Below, in pieces: positions 1 to 8,240 of a stretch of 40,181 bases of DNA (position 1 is the first letter of the stretch; each line of letters starts with the position of its first letter). A program made the position numbers and the translations under genes. Source of the DNA: Anoxybacillus sp. J5B_2022 (GTDB lineage Bacteria; Bacillota; Bacilli; Bacillales; Anoxybacillaceae); assembly GCF_026847645.1 (NCBI RefSeq), contig NZ_JAPSMC010000024.1:1-40181 (forward strand), given 5' to 3'. The notes under the pieces are model-generated. The model saw only the letters and a program-made list of their open reading frames with translations. It was not told the origin of the DNA and ran no database searches.

Positions 1-13
1 GAAAATGTTCGAG

Positions 14-36
14 CCTGCTGCTAAAGCAGGTTTTTT
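14..36 (+). terminator. Rho-independent terminator of an upstream gene
   Basis: A 6-bp stem CCTGCT/AGCAGG with a 5-nt loop is followed directly by six T residues. It would end a plus-strand gene lying to the left of the window. Confidence 0.75.
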
Positions 37-102
37 GTTCATATTCCGTTCATAAAAGCATGTTATGATCACCTTGCATGAAGTAATAGGGAGGAAAGAA
101 CG

Positions 103-1071
103 ATGCAGAGATTAAATAGCGATTGGGCGATTGAAGCGAAAGGGCTTGTGAAAATATTTGGTGACAATCGTGCGGTCGATGGCGTTGATTTACACGTTCG
201 CGCCGGTACGATTTACGGTGTGCTTGGACCGAACGGGGCGGGAAAAACGACGACGGTTAAGATGCTCGCGACGTTGTTGCGGCCAGATGGAGGTTCCGCA
301 CGCATTTTTGGTTATGACGTAGCCCAAGAGCCGCAAATTGTGCGGCAATTGATTGGGGTCACCGGGCAATATGCCTCAGTAGACGAATCGCTTACCGCAC
401 TAGAAAACTTAATCATTTTTTCTCGCTTGCTTGGGCTGAGTCGCACCGAGGCTCGGCGTAAAGCAATGGAACTGTTAGAAGAGTTTAGTTTGACCGAAGC
501 GGCGAAACGACCGCTTAAGCATTTTTCAGGCGGTATGCGGCGTCGGTTGGATCTTGCCGCGAGCTTAATTGCTCAGCCGCCGCTCATTTTCCTTGACGAG
601 CCGACGACAGGACTCGATCCACGAACACGCAATCAAATGTGGGACACGATTCGTCGGTTAGTGGGCATGGGCTCCACGGTATTGTTGACGACGCAATATT
701 TACAAGAAGCAGACGAACTCGCCGATCGCATCGCTGTGATCGACCGTGGCCGTGTCGTGGCAGAAGGAACAGCAGATGAACTAAAAACGTCGATTGGCCA
801 TTCATCGCTGCAATTAAAAATTGACAACCCGCAACATGTAGAAATGGCACGCCAAACTGTAGAACGTGTGTTGAGCGCCCGTGCCAACGTATCATCGGAT
901 ACAGGAAAAATTACGGCACCGATGGCGGATGCTGACCGAGTGACCGATTTACTCATTGCACTCCGCGAAGCAAACATTCAACTGGCGGAATTAAGTGTAC
1001 AAAAACCAACGCTAGACGAAGTTTTTTTAGCAATTACAGGCCATGGAGTAAAAGGGGAGGAAAGCGAATGA
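103..1071 (+). CDS. ABC transporter ATP-binding protein, DrrA-like drug exporter
   Basis: A 322-residue ATPase of an ABC-2 type exporter that energises efflux by the permease encoded next. Seen: Walker A GPNGAGKT at about residues 42-49, the signature FSGGMRRRLDLAAS with two extra arginines, and Walker B LIFLDEPTTGLD followed by the D-loop. The ~90-residue C-terminal extension with the ending KPTLDEVFLAITG is typical of the daunorubicin-resistance (DrrA) subfamily. The start is supported by AGGGAGGAAAG about 7 nt upstream. The stop overlaps the permease start by 4 nt (ATGA), indicating translational coupling. Followed by a two-component system, which often controls such exporters in Firmicutes; the substrate is unknown. 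Confidence 0.93.
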   Translation: MQRLNSDWAIEAKGLVKIFGDNRAVDGVDLHVRAGTIYGVLGPNGAGKTTTVKMLATLLRPDGGSARIFGYDVAQEPQIVRQLIGVTGQYASVDESLTALENLIIFSRLLGLSRTEARRKAMELLEEFSLTEAAKRPLKHFSGGMRRRLDLAASLIAQPPLIFLDEPTTGLDPRTRNQMWDTIRRLVGMGSTVLLTTQYLQEADELADRIAVIDRGRVVAEGTADELKTSIGHSSLQLKIDNPQHVEMARQTVERVLSARANVSSDTGKITAPMADADRVTDLLIALREANIQLAELSVQKPTLDEVFLAITGHGVKGEESE

Positions 1072-1868
1072 ATCATACAGTGAACCGCGAATTAAAAAAC
1101 TATACAAGTTTTCGGCAAACAGTACAACAAACATTCACAATGGCGTATCGAAGTTTATTAAAAGTGCGGCGTACGCCAGAGCAATTATTTGACGTTACGT
1201 TCCAACCGATCATTTTCACCCTGATGTTTACCTACATTTTCGGTGGAGCGATCGCTGGAAATGTGCACAACTACTTGCCAATGATCATTCCAGGCATCCT
1301 TGTGCAGACGTTAATAGGAGCTTCCGTCGCCTCTGGTGTTCAGCTTCGTGATGATATGGACAAAGGCGTCTTCGATCGGTTTAAGTCTTTGCCAATTGCT
1401 CGCATCGCGCCGTTGGCAGGAGCTTTATTAGCTGATACGGTTCGCTATACGATCGCTACTGTGCTTACTTTTACGATGGGGTATGTCATTGGGTATCGTC
1501 CGGAAGGAGGGATGACGAGCGTTGCGTTCGCTGCTGTTTTTGCCATCGGGTGCGCATGGGCTGTCAGTTGGATTTTCGCTTTTTTTGGCGTCACCGCGCG
1601 CAACGCGGCGAGCGTACAAGGAATTTCTATGCTGGCGTTGTTTCCGCTCATGTTTCTTTCGAATGCGTTCGTGCCGGTAAAGACGATGCCTAATTGGCTG
1701 CAATGGTTTGCGAACATCAATCCGATTTCCCACATGATTACAGCTGTTCGCGAGTTGACGAATCATGGAACGATTAGTTCGGATTTTGCGATTTCGCTTT
1801 TAGGAGCGGCGGTCATTGTTGCTGTTTTTGCTCCTATTACTGTTCGCGTCTATATGCGTCGCGCATAG
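1068..1868 (+). CDS. ABC-2 type permease, DrrB-like
   Basis: A 266-residue membrane subunit partnering the preceding ATPase. About six hydrophobic segments are visible, beginning near residue 48 (PIIFTLMFTYIFGGAI). The conserved ABC-2 region follows (IPGILVQTLIGASVASGVQLRDDMDKGVFDRFKSLPI across two segments), as does the C-terminal FLSNAFVPVKTMPNWLQW motif common in DrrB/NodJ permeases. Its start overlaps the ATPase stop, and GGGGAGGAAAG sits at normal distance. Together they form a two-gene exporter; the drug or lipid substrate cannot be read from the sequence. Confidence 0.92.
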   Translation: MNHTVNRELKNYTSFRQTVQQTFTMAYRSLLKVRRTPEQLFDVTFQPIIFTLMFTYIFGGAIAGNVHNYLPMIIPGILVQTLIGASVASGVQLRDDMDKGVFDRFKSLPIARIAPLAGALLADTVRYTIATVLTFTMGYVIGYRPEGGMTSVAFAAVFAIGCAWAVSWIFAFFGVTARNAASVQGISMLALFPLMFLSNAFVPVKTMPNWLQWFANINPISHMITAVRELTNHGTISSDFAISLLGAAVIVAVFAPITVRVYMRRA

Positions 1869-1905
1869 TATCGTGCCTCGTGCCCGAAACGGTGCACGAT
1901 ATTTT
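1869..1905 (+). terminator. Weak terminator after the ABC exporter
   Basis: An 8-bp inverted repeat TATCGTGC/GCACGATA (1869-1876 with 1894-1901) is followed by TTTT. It overlaps the end of the permease gene and precedes the promoter of the response regulator, so it probably partly separates the two units. Confidence 0.5.
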
Positions 1906-1923
1906 CCTATACAAGATTCAAAT

Positions 1924-1952
1924 GCGACAGATGACCGGAAATTCGCTACAAT
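1924..1952 (+). promoter_or_regulatory. Probable sigma-A promoter of the two-component operon
   Basis: GCGACA and TACAAT are separated by 17 bp and lie 33 nt before the response-regulator start. Confidence 0.45.
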
Positions 1953-1984
1953 GGAGATAGATTTGGAAAAGAAAGGGGAAAAGC

Positions 1985-2656
1985 ATGCCACACGTGTTAA
2001 TTGTCGATGATGATGCCCATATTCGCGAACTTGTCGGGCATTTTTTAAGCCTTGAAGGGTTTGCGATACACGAAGCAGCAACGGGCAAAGAGGCATTAGC
2101 GGTGCTTGATGCAACCAAAGTGGATTTAGTCGTATTGGACATTATGATGCCTGAAATGGACGGGTGGGAGTTATGCCGCGAACTTCGGCAATATGATGAT
2201 GTGCCGATTTTAATGTTGACCGCAAAAGGAGAAACAGCGCAAAAAGTGAAAGGATTTGCATTAGGGGCAGATGACTATCTTGTCAAACCGTTTGACCCGC
2301 TCGAACTTGTCGCTAGGGTCAAAGCGCTGCTTAAACGATACCGAATTGCGACATCGCAAACGGTGCAAATTGGCGAGTTGTTTTTAAATCGAAAGACGTA
2401 CGAATGCCGTTTAGGGAACGAAGATATTGCCTTGCCTCCAAAAGAATTTGAACTACTTTTTCAGCTGGCTAGCTACCCTGGAAAAACATTTACTCGCGAT
2501 GAACTCATTGAACAAATTTGGGGCTATGATTACGAAGGGGACGAACGAACGGTCGATGTGCACATTAAGCGGCTGCGCGAGCGGTTTGCTCATTGCCATG
2601 TATTTACCATTCGGACGATTCGAGGGCTCGGTTATCGGCTGGAGGTATGCAAATGA
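1985..2656 (+). CDS. OmpR/PhoB-family response regulator
   Basis: A 223-residue cytoplasmic transcription factor. The N-terminal receiver domain (about 3-115) has the acidic pair DDD near residue 9, phospho-acceptor Asp52 in VVLDIMMPEMDG and the conserved Lys in YLVKPFDP. The C-terminal winged helix (about 128-220) has the typical ending TRDELIEQIWGY...RTVDVHIKRLRE...TIRGLGYRLE. RBS AAAGGGGA lies 6 nt upstream. Its stop overlaps the start of the histidine kinase gene by 4 nt (ATGA), so the two are coupled. Proximity to the DrrAB-like exporter suggests envelope or drug stress sensing, which is inference. Confidence 0.94.
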   Translation: MPHVLIVDDDAHIRELVGHFLSLEGFAIHEAATGKEALAVLDATKVDLVVLDIMMPEMDGWELCRELRQYDDVPILMLTAKGETAQKVKGFALGADDYLVKPFDPLELVARVKALLKRYRIATSQTVQIGELFLNRKTYECRLGNEDIALPPKEFELLFQLASYPGKTFTRDELIEQIWGYDYEGDERTVDVHIKRLRERFAHCHVFTIRTIRGLGYRLEVCK

Positions 2657-3708
2657 AACGACTTTCGTTTGTGCTCAAATCCGTTTTGACGGTCATTGCT
2701 GTAATGGCGATGCTCAGCCTTTTTTGGACTGCTGCATATTTTATTACAGAAGCGATATACGCCCGTTTGGATTGGCAACCGCAGCCGCTAGTTCGACAAA
2801 TCATCACATCGATCTCGGGCTTTTTTTTATTCGGTCTCAGCATGAGCATCGTTGGACCGTTTATACGAAAACGTGAAAAAGTGTTTTGGCAAAACTTAAT
2901 GGATGCGATTAATCGAATCGCGAAAGGGGATTTTCAAGTAAACCTCCGTGCGGACTGGGGGGAGAGAAACCACCCATTTACAGAACTAGTCGACGGACTT
3001 AACGATATGGCAGCGAATTTGCGGGCGATGGAAGAAATGCGGCAAGAATTTATCTCGAACGTTTCGCACGAAATTGGGTCGCCGCTTACGTCGATTCGTG
3101 GGTTTGCTCGGGCGTTAAAAAACGAACATTTGCCTCATGAACAGCGAATGCATTATCTCGACATTATTGAAACGGAGTGCGTACGTCTATCGAAGTTGAG
3201 CGATAATTTGCTGCGCCTAGCGATGCTAGATTCGGATAGATACCCGTTTCATCCGGTATCGTATCGCCTAGACTCCCAGCTGCAATCGCTCATTCTCTAT
3301 TGTGAGCCGCAGTGGATGGAAAAAGAGATTGAGATGTGTGTAACGCTTGAGAAAGTAGTTATTACCGCAGATGAAGATTTGCTGAGCCAAGTGTGGTTGA
3401 ACTTACTTCATAATGCGATTAAGTTTACGCCAAAAGGTGGGACGATTACAATTCAGCTTCAGCAACAAGGCAACAACGCCATCGTGACCGTTTCAGACAA
3501 TGGTCCAGGCATTGCGGAGGAAGATCAATCACGTATTTTTGAACGTTTTTACAAAGCAGATAAATCGCGTAACCGTGCCGTTGGTGGCAGTGGGCTTGGT
3601 CTAGCGATTGCGGACAAGATTGTAAAGATGCATCGAGGAAAAATTTCTGTTCGCAGCCAATTAGGGGAAGGTGCGGAATTTACGGTACAGCTACCGCTAT
3701 CGCAGTAA
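2653..3708 (+). CDS. Sensor histidine kinase, HAMP-HisKA-HATPase
   Basis: A 351-residue membrane kinase pairing with the preceding regulator. Start chosen at the ATG that overlaps the regulator stop, with GGAGGT 6 nt upstream; an earlier in-frame ATG lies inside the regulator gene. Two hydrophobic segments (about 7-30 and 48-70) are separated by fewer than 20 residues, so there is almost no extracellular sensor domain and it belongs with intramembrane-type sensors. A HAMP-like linker follows, then the phospho-acceptor His139 in SHEIGSPLTSIRGF, the N box NLLHNAIKF, G1 DNGPGI and G2 GGSGLGLAI. The intramembrane-sensing idea and the link to the upstream exporter are inference. Confidence 0.93.
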   Translation: MKRLSFVLKSVLTVIAVMAMLSLFWTAAYFITEAIYARLDWQPQPLVRQIITSISGFFLFGLSMSIVGPFIRKREKVFWQNLMDAINRIAKGDFQVNLRADWGERNHPFTELVDGLNDMAANLRAMEEMRQEFISNVSHEIGSPLTSIRGFARALKNEHLPHEQRMHYLDIIETECVRLSKLSDNLLRLAMLDSDRYPFHPVSYRLDSQLQSLILYCEPQWMEKEIEMCVTLEKVVITADEDLLSQVWLNLLHNAIKFTPKGGTITIQLQQQGNNAIVTVSDNGPGIAEEDQSRIFERFYKADKSRNRAVGGSGLGLAIADKIVKMHRGKISVRSQLGEGAEFTVQLPLSQ

Positions 3709-3735
3709 GGAGAGAAACAGCACTCTCTCCTTGTT
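3707..3735. terminator. Hairpin between convergent genes
   Basis: AAGGAGAG pairs with CTCTCCTT (3725-3732) and overlaps the kinase stop codon. T residues follow on the plus strand only loosely, so termination strength is uncertain. Confidence 0.45.
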
Positions 3736-4277
3736 TATGTATTTCGTAGGACGGTAATGAACCCGTCTAGTACTTGATGGCTGATAATAAATCCTTTGCG
3801 AGTATAAAATTTAAGCGCATCGTCATTTCCGTTCGAAACAAAAATAAAAATATCTTGAATCGTTGAAAAAGAACGGAGCCACTCGATTGACTTATCGAAC
3901 AATACGCTGCCGATGCCATAATTGCGGTACGCTTCTTTTATATAAAACTGTGACAGACAGCCGACGTCATCGGTTGAAACAGAAGCAAAATCAAAAAACG
4001 CTTCACACGGCAAGGTGGCAAAATTGCTCGAATAGACCGTTTTCGGTGAAATGTTGCTATAGGCGTAGCCAACGATTTCGTCGCCGTCTTTTGCGACAAT
4101 GATAAAATTCGCCTTTGCTTTTTCAAGCGACGGAATCATCCGCGTTTCAAACGACATGTTATCGAACCATTCCGGATGCATCGTTGCTTTCGATTTTTGA
4201 TACGCCATTAATTCGTTGCACAAATCTTTTACATAGTGAGCATCGGTTTCAGCAATAATTTCATAACAAATTTCCAT
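3735..4277 (-). CDS. GNAT-family N-acetyltransferase
   Basis: A 180-residue acetyl-CoA dependent acyltransferase. The GNAT core is visible: the beta4 segment LSQFYIKEAYRNYGIGS, with the pyrophosphate-binding loop R-N-Y-G-I-G, then a helix SVLFDKSIEWL, and the terminal ALKFYTRKGFIIS motif typical of motif B. RBS AAGGAAGAG precedes the ATG. The N-terminal YVKDLCNELMAYQKSK is common in Bacillus GNATs of unknown substrate. Convergent with the histidine kinase and co-directional with the coiled-coil gene, from which it is separated by a terminator. Substrate unknown. Confidence 0.88.
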   Translation of the reverse strand: MEICYEIIAETDAHYVKDLCNELMAYQKSKATMHPEWFDNMSFETRMIPSLEKAKANFIIVAKDGDEIVGYAYSNISPKTVYSSNFATLPCEAFFDFASVSTDDVGCLSQFYIKEAYRNYGIGSVLFDKSIEWLRSFSTIQDIFIFVSNGNDDALKFYTRKGFIISHQVLDGFITVLRNT

Positions 4278-4302
4278 CGTTTCTCTTCCTTTCGGTGCGT
4301 GC

Positions 4303-4337
4303 TAAAGAAAAGCAAGGCGAGGCGCTCTCTCCTTGCT
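4303..4337 (-). terminator. Terminator of the coiled-coil gene
   Basis: On the minus strand AGCAAGG...CCTTGCT (13-nt loop) is followed by TTTTCTTT; the stem begins at the end of the coiled-coil gene. Confidence 0.65.
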
Positions 4338-5137
4338 CACGTTGCCTTAATAAGACGAATGCTAGAAATCGCTGCTTCATGTTCAATCGAACGTCTAGAA
4401 AGAAGATCTAAAATTCGTTCGTGCTTCTCCATGTTTTGTTCTATTTTCTTAACAATTTCATTCGTCTCAAGCACTGCTTGCTGTACAAAGATAAACTCTT
4501 GTTTCGTGACCATGTTTACTCTAATGTCTTCGAGCTCTTGTTTCGTTGCCATGTTGGCTCTAATGTCTTCGAGCTCTTGTTTCGTTGCCATGTTGGCTCT
4601 AATGTCTTCGAGCTCTTGTTTCGTTGCCATGTTAGCTCTAATGTCTTCGAGCTCTTTTGTGAAACTATGCTTCACTTCTTCAAGTTCTTGTTTCGTTGCC
4701 ATATTGGCTTTAATGTCTTCCAGTTCTTTTGTAAAACTATGCTTCACTTCTTCAAGTTCTTGTTTCGTTGCCATATTGGCTTTAATGTCTTCCAGTTCTT
4801 TTGTGAAGCTTTGCTTTACTTCTTCAAGCTCTTGTTTCGTTGCCATATTGGCCCTAATGTCTTCGAGCTCTTTTGTGAAACTATGCTTTACTTCTTCAAG
4901 CTCTTGTTTCGTTGCCATGTTGGCCCTAATGTCTTCGAGCTCTTTTGTGAAACTATGCTTCACTTCTTCGAGTTCTTGTTTCGTTGCCATATTGGCTTTA
5001 ATGTCTTCCAGTTCTTTTGTGAAGCTTTGCTTTACTTCTTCGAGCTCTTGTTTCGTTGCCATGTTCGTTTTGATGTCGCTTACTTCACTTTCAATAATTT
5101 GCAGCTTGTCCAAAATTCGTGTCAATATCGCTTCCAA
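4337..5137 (-). CDS. Tandem-repeat coiled-coil protein of unknown function
   Basis: A 266-residue protein with no signal peptide or membrane segment. I do not recognise a named family. A ~25-residue N-terminal helix is followed by six 24-residue repeats of the pattern MATKQELEEVK-(H/Q)SF-TKELEDI(K/R)AN (residues 26-169). Three 13-residue short repeats MATKQELEDIRAN follow (170-208), then a degenerate copy and a ~55-residue unique helical tail. The short unit equals the long one minus an 11-residue hendecad. Hydrophobic spacing predicts a long parallel coiled coil. The start is TTG with GGGGGG about 8 nt upstream; no in-frame ATG has a better site. Similar repeats occur in short coiled-coil bacterial proteins sometimes grouped with DUF1640; that link is a guess. 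Confidence 0.8.
   Translation of the reverse strand: MEAILTRILDKLQIIESEVSDIKTNMATKQELEEVKQSFTKELEDIKANMATKQELEEVKHSFTKELEDIRANMATKQELEEVKHSFTKELEDIRANMATKQELEEVKQSFTKELEDIKANMATKQELEEVKHSFTKELEDIKANMATKQELEEVKHSFTKELEDIRANMATKQELEDIRANMATKQELEDIRANMATKQELEDIRVNMVTKQEFIFVQQAVLETNEIVKKIEQNMEKHERILDLLSRRSIEHEAAISSIRLIKAT
4514..5062 (-). repeat. In-gene tandem repeats: six 72-bp and three 39-bp units
   Basis: The DNA repeats are nearly identical in frame. The 72-bp unit encodes 24 residues and the 39-bp unit 13 residues. Sequence variants such as TTGGCTTTAATG versus TTGGCCCTAATG alternate between copies, suggesting gene-conversion-like shuffling. Such arrays change copy number easily. Confidence 0.95.
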
Positions 5138-5362
5138 GGAAAATCCCCCCTTCTACTAAAATAAACGATAGTAGCCATGGAAAAGCGTATGGTGATGGAT
5201 CGCTCCTTCCTTTGAAAAATGGGGAAACGAGTGCGTAGAGTAAGTGGTTGAGGAAAGGGATGGTATTGTAGCGCAGAACAGATGAGGATAATCGTTTCCC
5301 ATCCATATTATAAATGATTCACAGAAATTTGAAAATAACGTTCTTGGCGTACTGTATATGTG

Positions 5363-5749
5363 TCATTGTCGCTTTATTAATATACGAACTAGTTGCGCTA
5401 AAACACCAGCAACCATCCCAATCCCTGCAAGAAAAAGAAAAGCAATGATGCTCGTCAAGTCGCTCCAGCCATCGTTTGCTCGCGTCCATGAAAGAAAGAG
5501 TAAGTAAATAATGGAAATAACATAAAAGGAAAATGAAACGGTAAAATAAGTTGTTCCACCAAAAAAGCCCCCGACCCCAGCTATCACAGCTAGTAGAAAC
5601 GAAACGATGAAAAAAGCGATAACGTTTTTTGCATCTACCGCTATATGCAGCATAAAGCGCGATAATAGAAGCATAATGAATAATAAAAGAAAAACACCTC
5701 CAGTAATCCAATACCAGCGAGAAGAAAATTTAGGTGGGAGGTTGAACAT
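5363..5749 (-). CDS. Small four-helix membrane protein
   Basis: A 128-residue hydrophobic protein. I start it at the ATG preceded by AAAGGAG with 8-nt spacing; 11 further upstream residues lack a ribosome site. Four membrane segments are visible, roughly residues 11-33, 41-63, 68-88 and 100-122. The second contains a glycine-rich VIAGVGGFFGG, and a short TRANDGWSD loop precedes the fourth. No catalytic motif is seen. The size and four-helix layout recall small Bacillus YesK-like membrane proteins, but I cannot confirm that. Its upstream region overlaps the promoter of the divergent lipoprotein gene. Confidence 0.78.
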   Translation of the reverse strand: MFNLPPKFSSRWYWITGGVFLLLFIMLLLSRFMLHIAVDAKNVIAFFIVSFLLAVIAGVGGFFGGTTYFTVSFSFYVISIIYLLFLSWTRANDGWSDLTSIIAFLFLAGIGMVAGVLAQLVRILIKRQ

Positions 5750-5761
5750 ATTTATCGCTCC

Positions 5762-5790
5762 TTTACAATGAGTTGCTTTCACTATATCAT
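5762..5790 (+). promoter_or_regulatory. Sigma-A promoter of the lipoprotein gene
   Basis: TTTACA and TATCAT are separated by 17 bp, about 40 nt before the lipoprotein start. The -35 end overlaps the ribosome site of the divergent membrane-protein gene. Confidence 0.55.
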
Positions 5791-5794
5791 AAAA

Positions 5795-5808
5795 CGAAAG
5801 CGTTTACG
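5795..5808 (+). promoter_or_regulatory. Possible cre (CcpA) site
   Basis: CGAAAGCGTTTACG agrees with the cre consensus TGNAARCGNWWWCA at 12 of 14 positions. It sits just downstream of the -10 box, where CcpA binding would repress. Confidence 0.4.
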
Positions 5809-5829
5809 AATAAAAAGGTGGGAGAAAAA

Positions 5830-6516
5830 ATGAAACGAAAATGGCTGCTTGTCGGTACTTTTCTCGTTACCGTTATTTCTGGCTGCACGAACAAGACGAA
5901 TGATGATGCGCAAATCAATGCGTTAAAAACGAAAGTGGAAGAACAGCAAAAAGCTATTCATGAGCTCAAACAAGAAAACGAAAAATTGACGAAAAAAACG
6001 TCCGAACAACAAATGAACAAGGATGTGTTGCATATAGCGCTAGATGTTGTAGCATCACTTCAAGCGAAAGACATGAACCGATTAGCGACATACGTTCACC
6101 CAGAAAAGGGAGTACGTTTTAGTCCGTATGGTCATGTAAACATTGACAGCGATGTTGTTTTTAAGAAGAACGAACTTCCTTCTTTAATGGAGAGCGACCG
6201 TATTTATCATTTTGGTACGTTTGATGGTTCCGGACAGCCGATTGATATGACGTTTGGCGACTACTTTCAAAAATTTGTGTATGACGTCGATTTTGCTTCT
6301 CCGCACATGATCGGAAACAACGTAGTTATCGGAAAAGGAAATACGTTAGAAAACATTCATGACGTATACCCGAACGCCGTATTTGTCGAGTTTCATTTTA
6401 CCGGTTTTGATAAGCAGGCGAATGGAATGGATTGGCGAAGCTTACGGCTTGTATTTGAAAAACAAGGAGACACGTGGTATTTAGTCGGAATCGTTCACGA
6501 CCAATGGACGATTTAA
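5830..6516 (+). CDS. Putative lipoprotein with coiled-coil stalk
   Basis: A 228-residue exported protein. A typical type II signal peptide (KRK charged start, hydrophobic core, lipobox V-I-S-G-C) places the lipidated cysteine at residue 19. A predicted coiled coil of about 35 residues follows (INALKTKVEEQQKAIHELK and onward). A globular domain of about 150 residues, with aromatic-rich strands, ends in TWYLVGIVHDQWTI. Start chosen at the ATG behind GGTGGGAG; 19 upstream residues would precede the signal peptide. It should sit on the outer face of the membrane. No enzymatic motif is recognisable; the C-terminal domain looks like those of other unnamed Bacillus lipoproteins. Confidence 0.85.
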   Translation: MKRKWLLVGTFLVTVISGCTNKTNDDAQINALKTKVEEQQKAIHELKQENEKLTKKTSEQQMNKDVLHIALDVVASLQAKDMNRLATYVHPEKGVRFSPYGHVNIDSDVVFKKNELPSLMESDRIYHFGTFDGSGQPIDMTFGDYFQKFVYDVDFASPHMIGNNVVIGKGNTLENIHDVYPNAVFVEFHFTGFDKQANGMDWRSLRLVFEKQGDTWYLVGIVHDQWTI

Positions 6517-6557
6517 AAAACGACCTGCTCTACAAAGAAGAGCAGGCCGTTTTTATG
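6517..6557. terminator. Bidirectional terminator
   Basis: CCTGCTCT pairs with AGAGCAGG inside a longer stem, with an A-run before and a T-run after. It serves both the lipoprotein gene and the convergent CoA-disulfide reductase gene. Confidence 0.85.
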
Positions 6558-6571
6558 GTTAAGACATCTTT

Positions 6572-8218
6572 TTATTTCGCGCCAAATACCGAGGAATATA
6601 ATTTATATCCGCCATCTAAGTTTTTCGCGACAAATCCGTTTTCTTGCAAAATACGAGTGGCTAAATAGCCGCGCAGCCCGACTTGGCAAGTGACATAAAT
6701 CGGTTGGTCGCTCGGTAATTCGTGCAATCGTTCGCGAAGTTCGTCGAGCGGAATATTGACAGACCCATCGATAGCGCCACGTGCCACTTCTAGTGGGGTG
6801 CGGACATCGACGAGGAATCCGCCATTGGCAACGATGTCATCAATTTCGTGCCATTGTACCGTCTCAATCCCGTCCATGATGTTCGATGCCACGTACCCAG
6901 CCATGTTTACTGGGTCTTTCGCCGAGGAGAACGGCGGTGCGTAAGCAAGTTCTAAATCTGGCAACTCGCGGACAGTTAACCCGCCTTTAATAGCAGTAGC
7001 AATGACGTCAATGCGTTTGTCCACCCCATCTTTTCCAACCGCCTGTGCCCCGTAAATTTTTCCTGTTTGTTTATCGAAAATGAGCTTTAGCGTCATTTGT
7101 TGGGCGTTTGGATAATAGCTTGCATGGCTCATTGGGTGAATGTGTACGACTTCGTACGGAACGCCGAGCTGTTTTAACGTTTTTTCATTATTTCCTGTAA
7201 CGGCAACTGTTAAATCAAACACTTTCGCAATTGCCGTTCCGAGCGTGCCGTTATATTTCACGTCGATTCCATGAATATGGTCAGCGACAAGGCGACCTTG
7301 CCGGTTTGCTGGCCATGCGAGCGGGACGAATGTCTCAAAGCCGTGAATGTAGTTTTTCACTTCAATCGCATCGCCAATCGCGTAAATGCTTGGGTCGGAC
7401 GTTTGTAAATGCTCATTCACTTTAATTGTCCCGCGGATACCTAATTCAAGCCCGGCATCTTTTGCTAATTGGCTTTCTGGCTGTACTCCGATCGCTAAAA
7501 TAATCATATCGGTATCAATCACTTGCCCGCTCGTTAAGACGATGCGGCGACCGTTATTTTCAAACGATTGCACCCCATCTTCTAACATAAGTTGAATCCC
7601 GTGCTCTTTCATGTGAGTATGCACAATCGCTGCCATTTCGTAGTCGATTGGCGGCATTACTTGATTTGCCCGTTCGATGAGCGTGACGTTTACCCCGCGC
7701 TCGGCTAAGTTTTCCGCCATTTCAACGCCGATAAATCCACCGCCGATGACGACCGCGTGTTTTGGTTGTTGTTCATCGACGTATGCTTTAATTTTATCTG
7801 TATCTGGTACGTTGCGAAGTGTAAAGAGCGTTTCGGCTGTTTCAATGCCTGGAATTGGCGGCACGATTGGCTTTGCGCCAGGGGATAAAATGAGTACATC
7901 GTACGTTTCTTCGTACTCTTCTCCTGTCAAGACGCGCTTGACAGAAACTGTTTTTCGGTCGCGATGAATGGCGGTCACTTCGCTAAAATTACGAATATCC
8001 AGCTTAAACCGTTTGGACATGCCTTCGACTGTCTGCACTAATAATTTTTTGCGGTCGGTAATGACTTCCCCGATATAATACGGCAATCCGCAATTGGCGA
8101 AAGAAATATATTCTCCGCGTTCAAACATGACGATGTCGTATTTTTCGCTTAACCGGCGCAAACGCGCTGCGGCGGTAGCTCCCCCTGCAACTCCGCCGAC
8201 GATAACAATTTTTTTCAT
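6572..8218 (-). CDS. cdr: CoA-disulfide reductase with C-terminal rhodanese domain
   Basis: A 548-residue FAD flavoenzyme that reduces CoA disulfide, CoA persulfide or related polysulfide species with NAD(P)H. Seen: the N-terminal FAD motif GGVAGGATAAARLRR, then the single active-site Cys43 in SFANCGLPYYIG that defines the CoADR/Nox class. The second nucleotide-binding motif VVIGGGFIGVEMAENL and the FAD segment IYAIGDAIEV follow. The last ~90 residues form a rhodanese domain with Cys511 in YVTCQVGLRGY, as in the CoADR-rhodanese fusions of Bacillus. GGGAGGGG precedes an overlapping GTG/ATG pair; the ATG has the better spacing. It follows a rhodanese-like gene after 22 nt, so the two form one sulfane-sulfur operon. 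Confidence 0.93.
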   Translation of the reverse strand: MKKIVIVGGVAGGATAAARLRRLSEKYDIVMFERGEYISFANCGLPYYIGEVITDRKKLLVQTVEGMSKRFKLDIRNFSEVTAIHRDRKTVSVKRVLTGEEYEETYDVLILSPGAKPIVPPIPGIETAETLFTLRNVPDTDKIKAYVDEQQPKHAVVIGGGFIGVEMAENLAERGVNVTLIERANQVMPPIDYEMAAIVHTHMKEHGIQLMLEDGVQSFENNGRRIVLTSGQVIDTDMIILAIGVQPESQLAKDAGLELGIRGTIKVNEHLQTSDPSIYAIGDAIEVKNYIHGFETFVPLAWPANRQGRLVADHIHGIDVKYNGTLGTAIAKVFDLTVAVTGNNEKTLKQLGVPYEVVHIHPMSHASYYPNAQQMTLKLIFDKQTGKIYGAQAVGKDGVDKRIDVIATAIKGGLTVRELPDLELAYAPPFSSAKDPVNMAGYVASNIMDGIETVQWHEIDDIVANGGFLVDVRTPLEVARGAIDGSVNIPLDELRERLHELPSDQPIYVTCQVGLRGYLATRILQENGFVAKNLDGGYKLYSSVFGAK

Positions 8219-8240
8219 CACGTAGCCCCTCCCACAGAAT

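Noticed and set aside
633-977. Minus-strand open frames inside the ABC ATPase gene
   Set aside because: Shadow frames opposite a clearly coding sequence, without ribosome sites or recognisable motifs.
4514-5062. Regularly spaced repeats resembling a CRISPR array
   Set aside because: Units are contiguous, in frame and coding, without unique spacers.
4236-5164. Two long plus-strand open frames rich in SSSCFVAMLALM and FELLFRCHVGSN repeats
   Set aside because: They are antisense shadows of the in-frame tandem repeats of the coiled-coil gene, which has a ribosome site, a terminator and normal codon use on the minus strand.
5091-5306. 71-codon minus-strand frame upstream of the coiled-coil gene
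   Set aside because: It overlaps the coiled-coil gene start, has no ribosome site and looks like random composition; 5138-5362 appears to hold only leader sequence.
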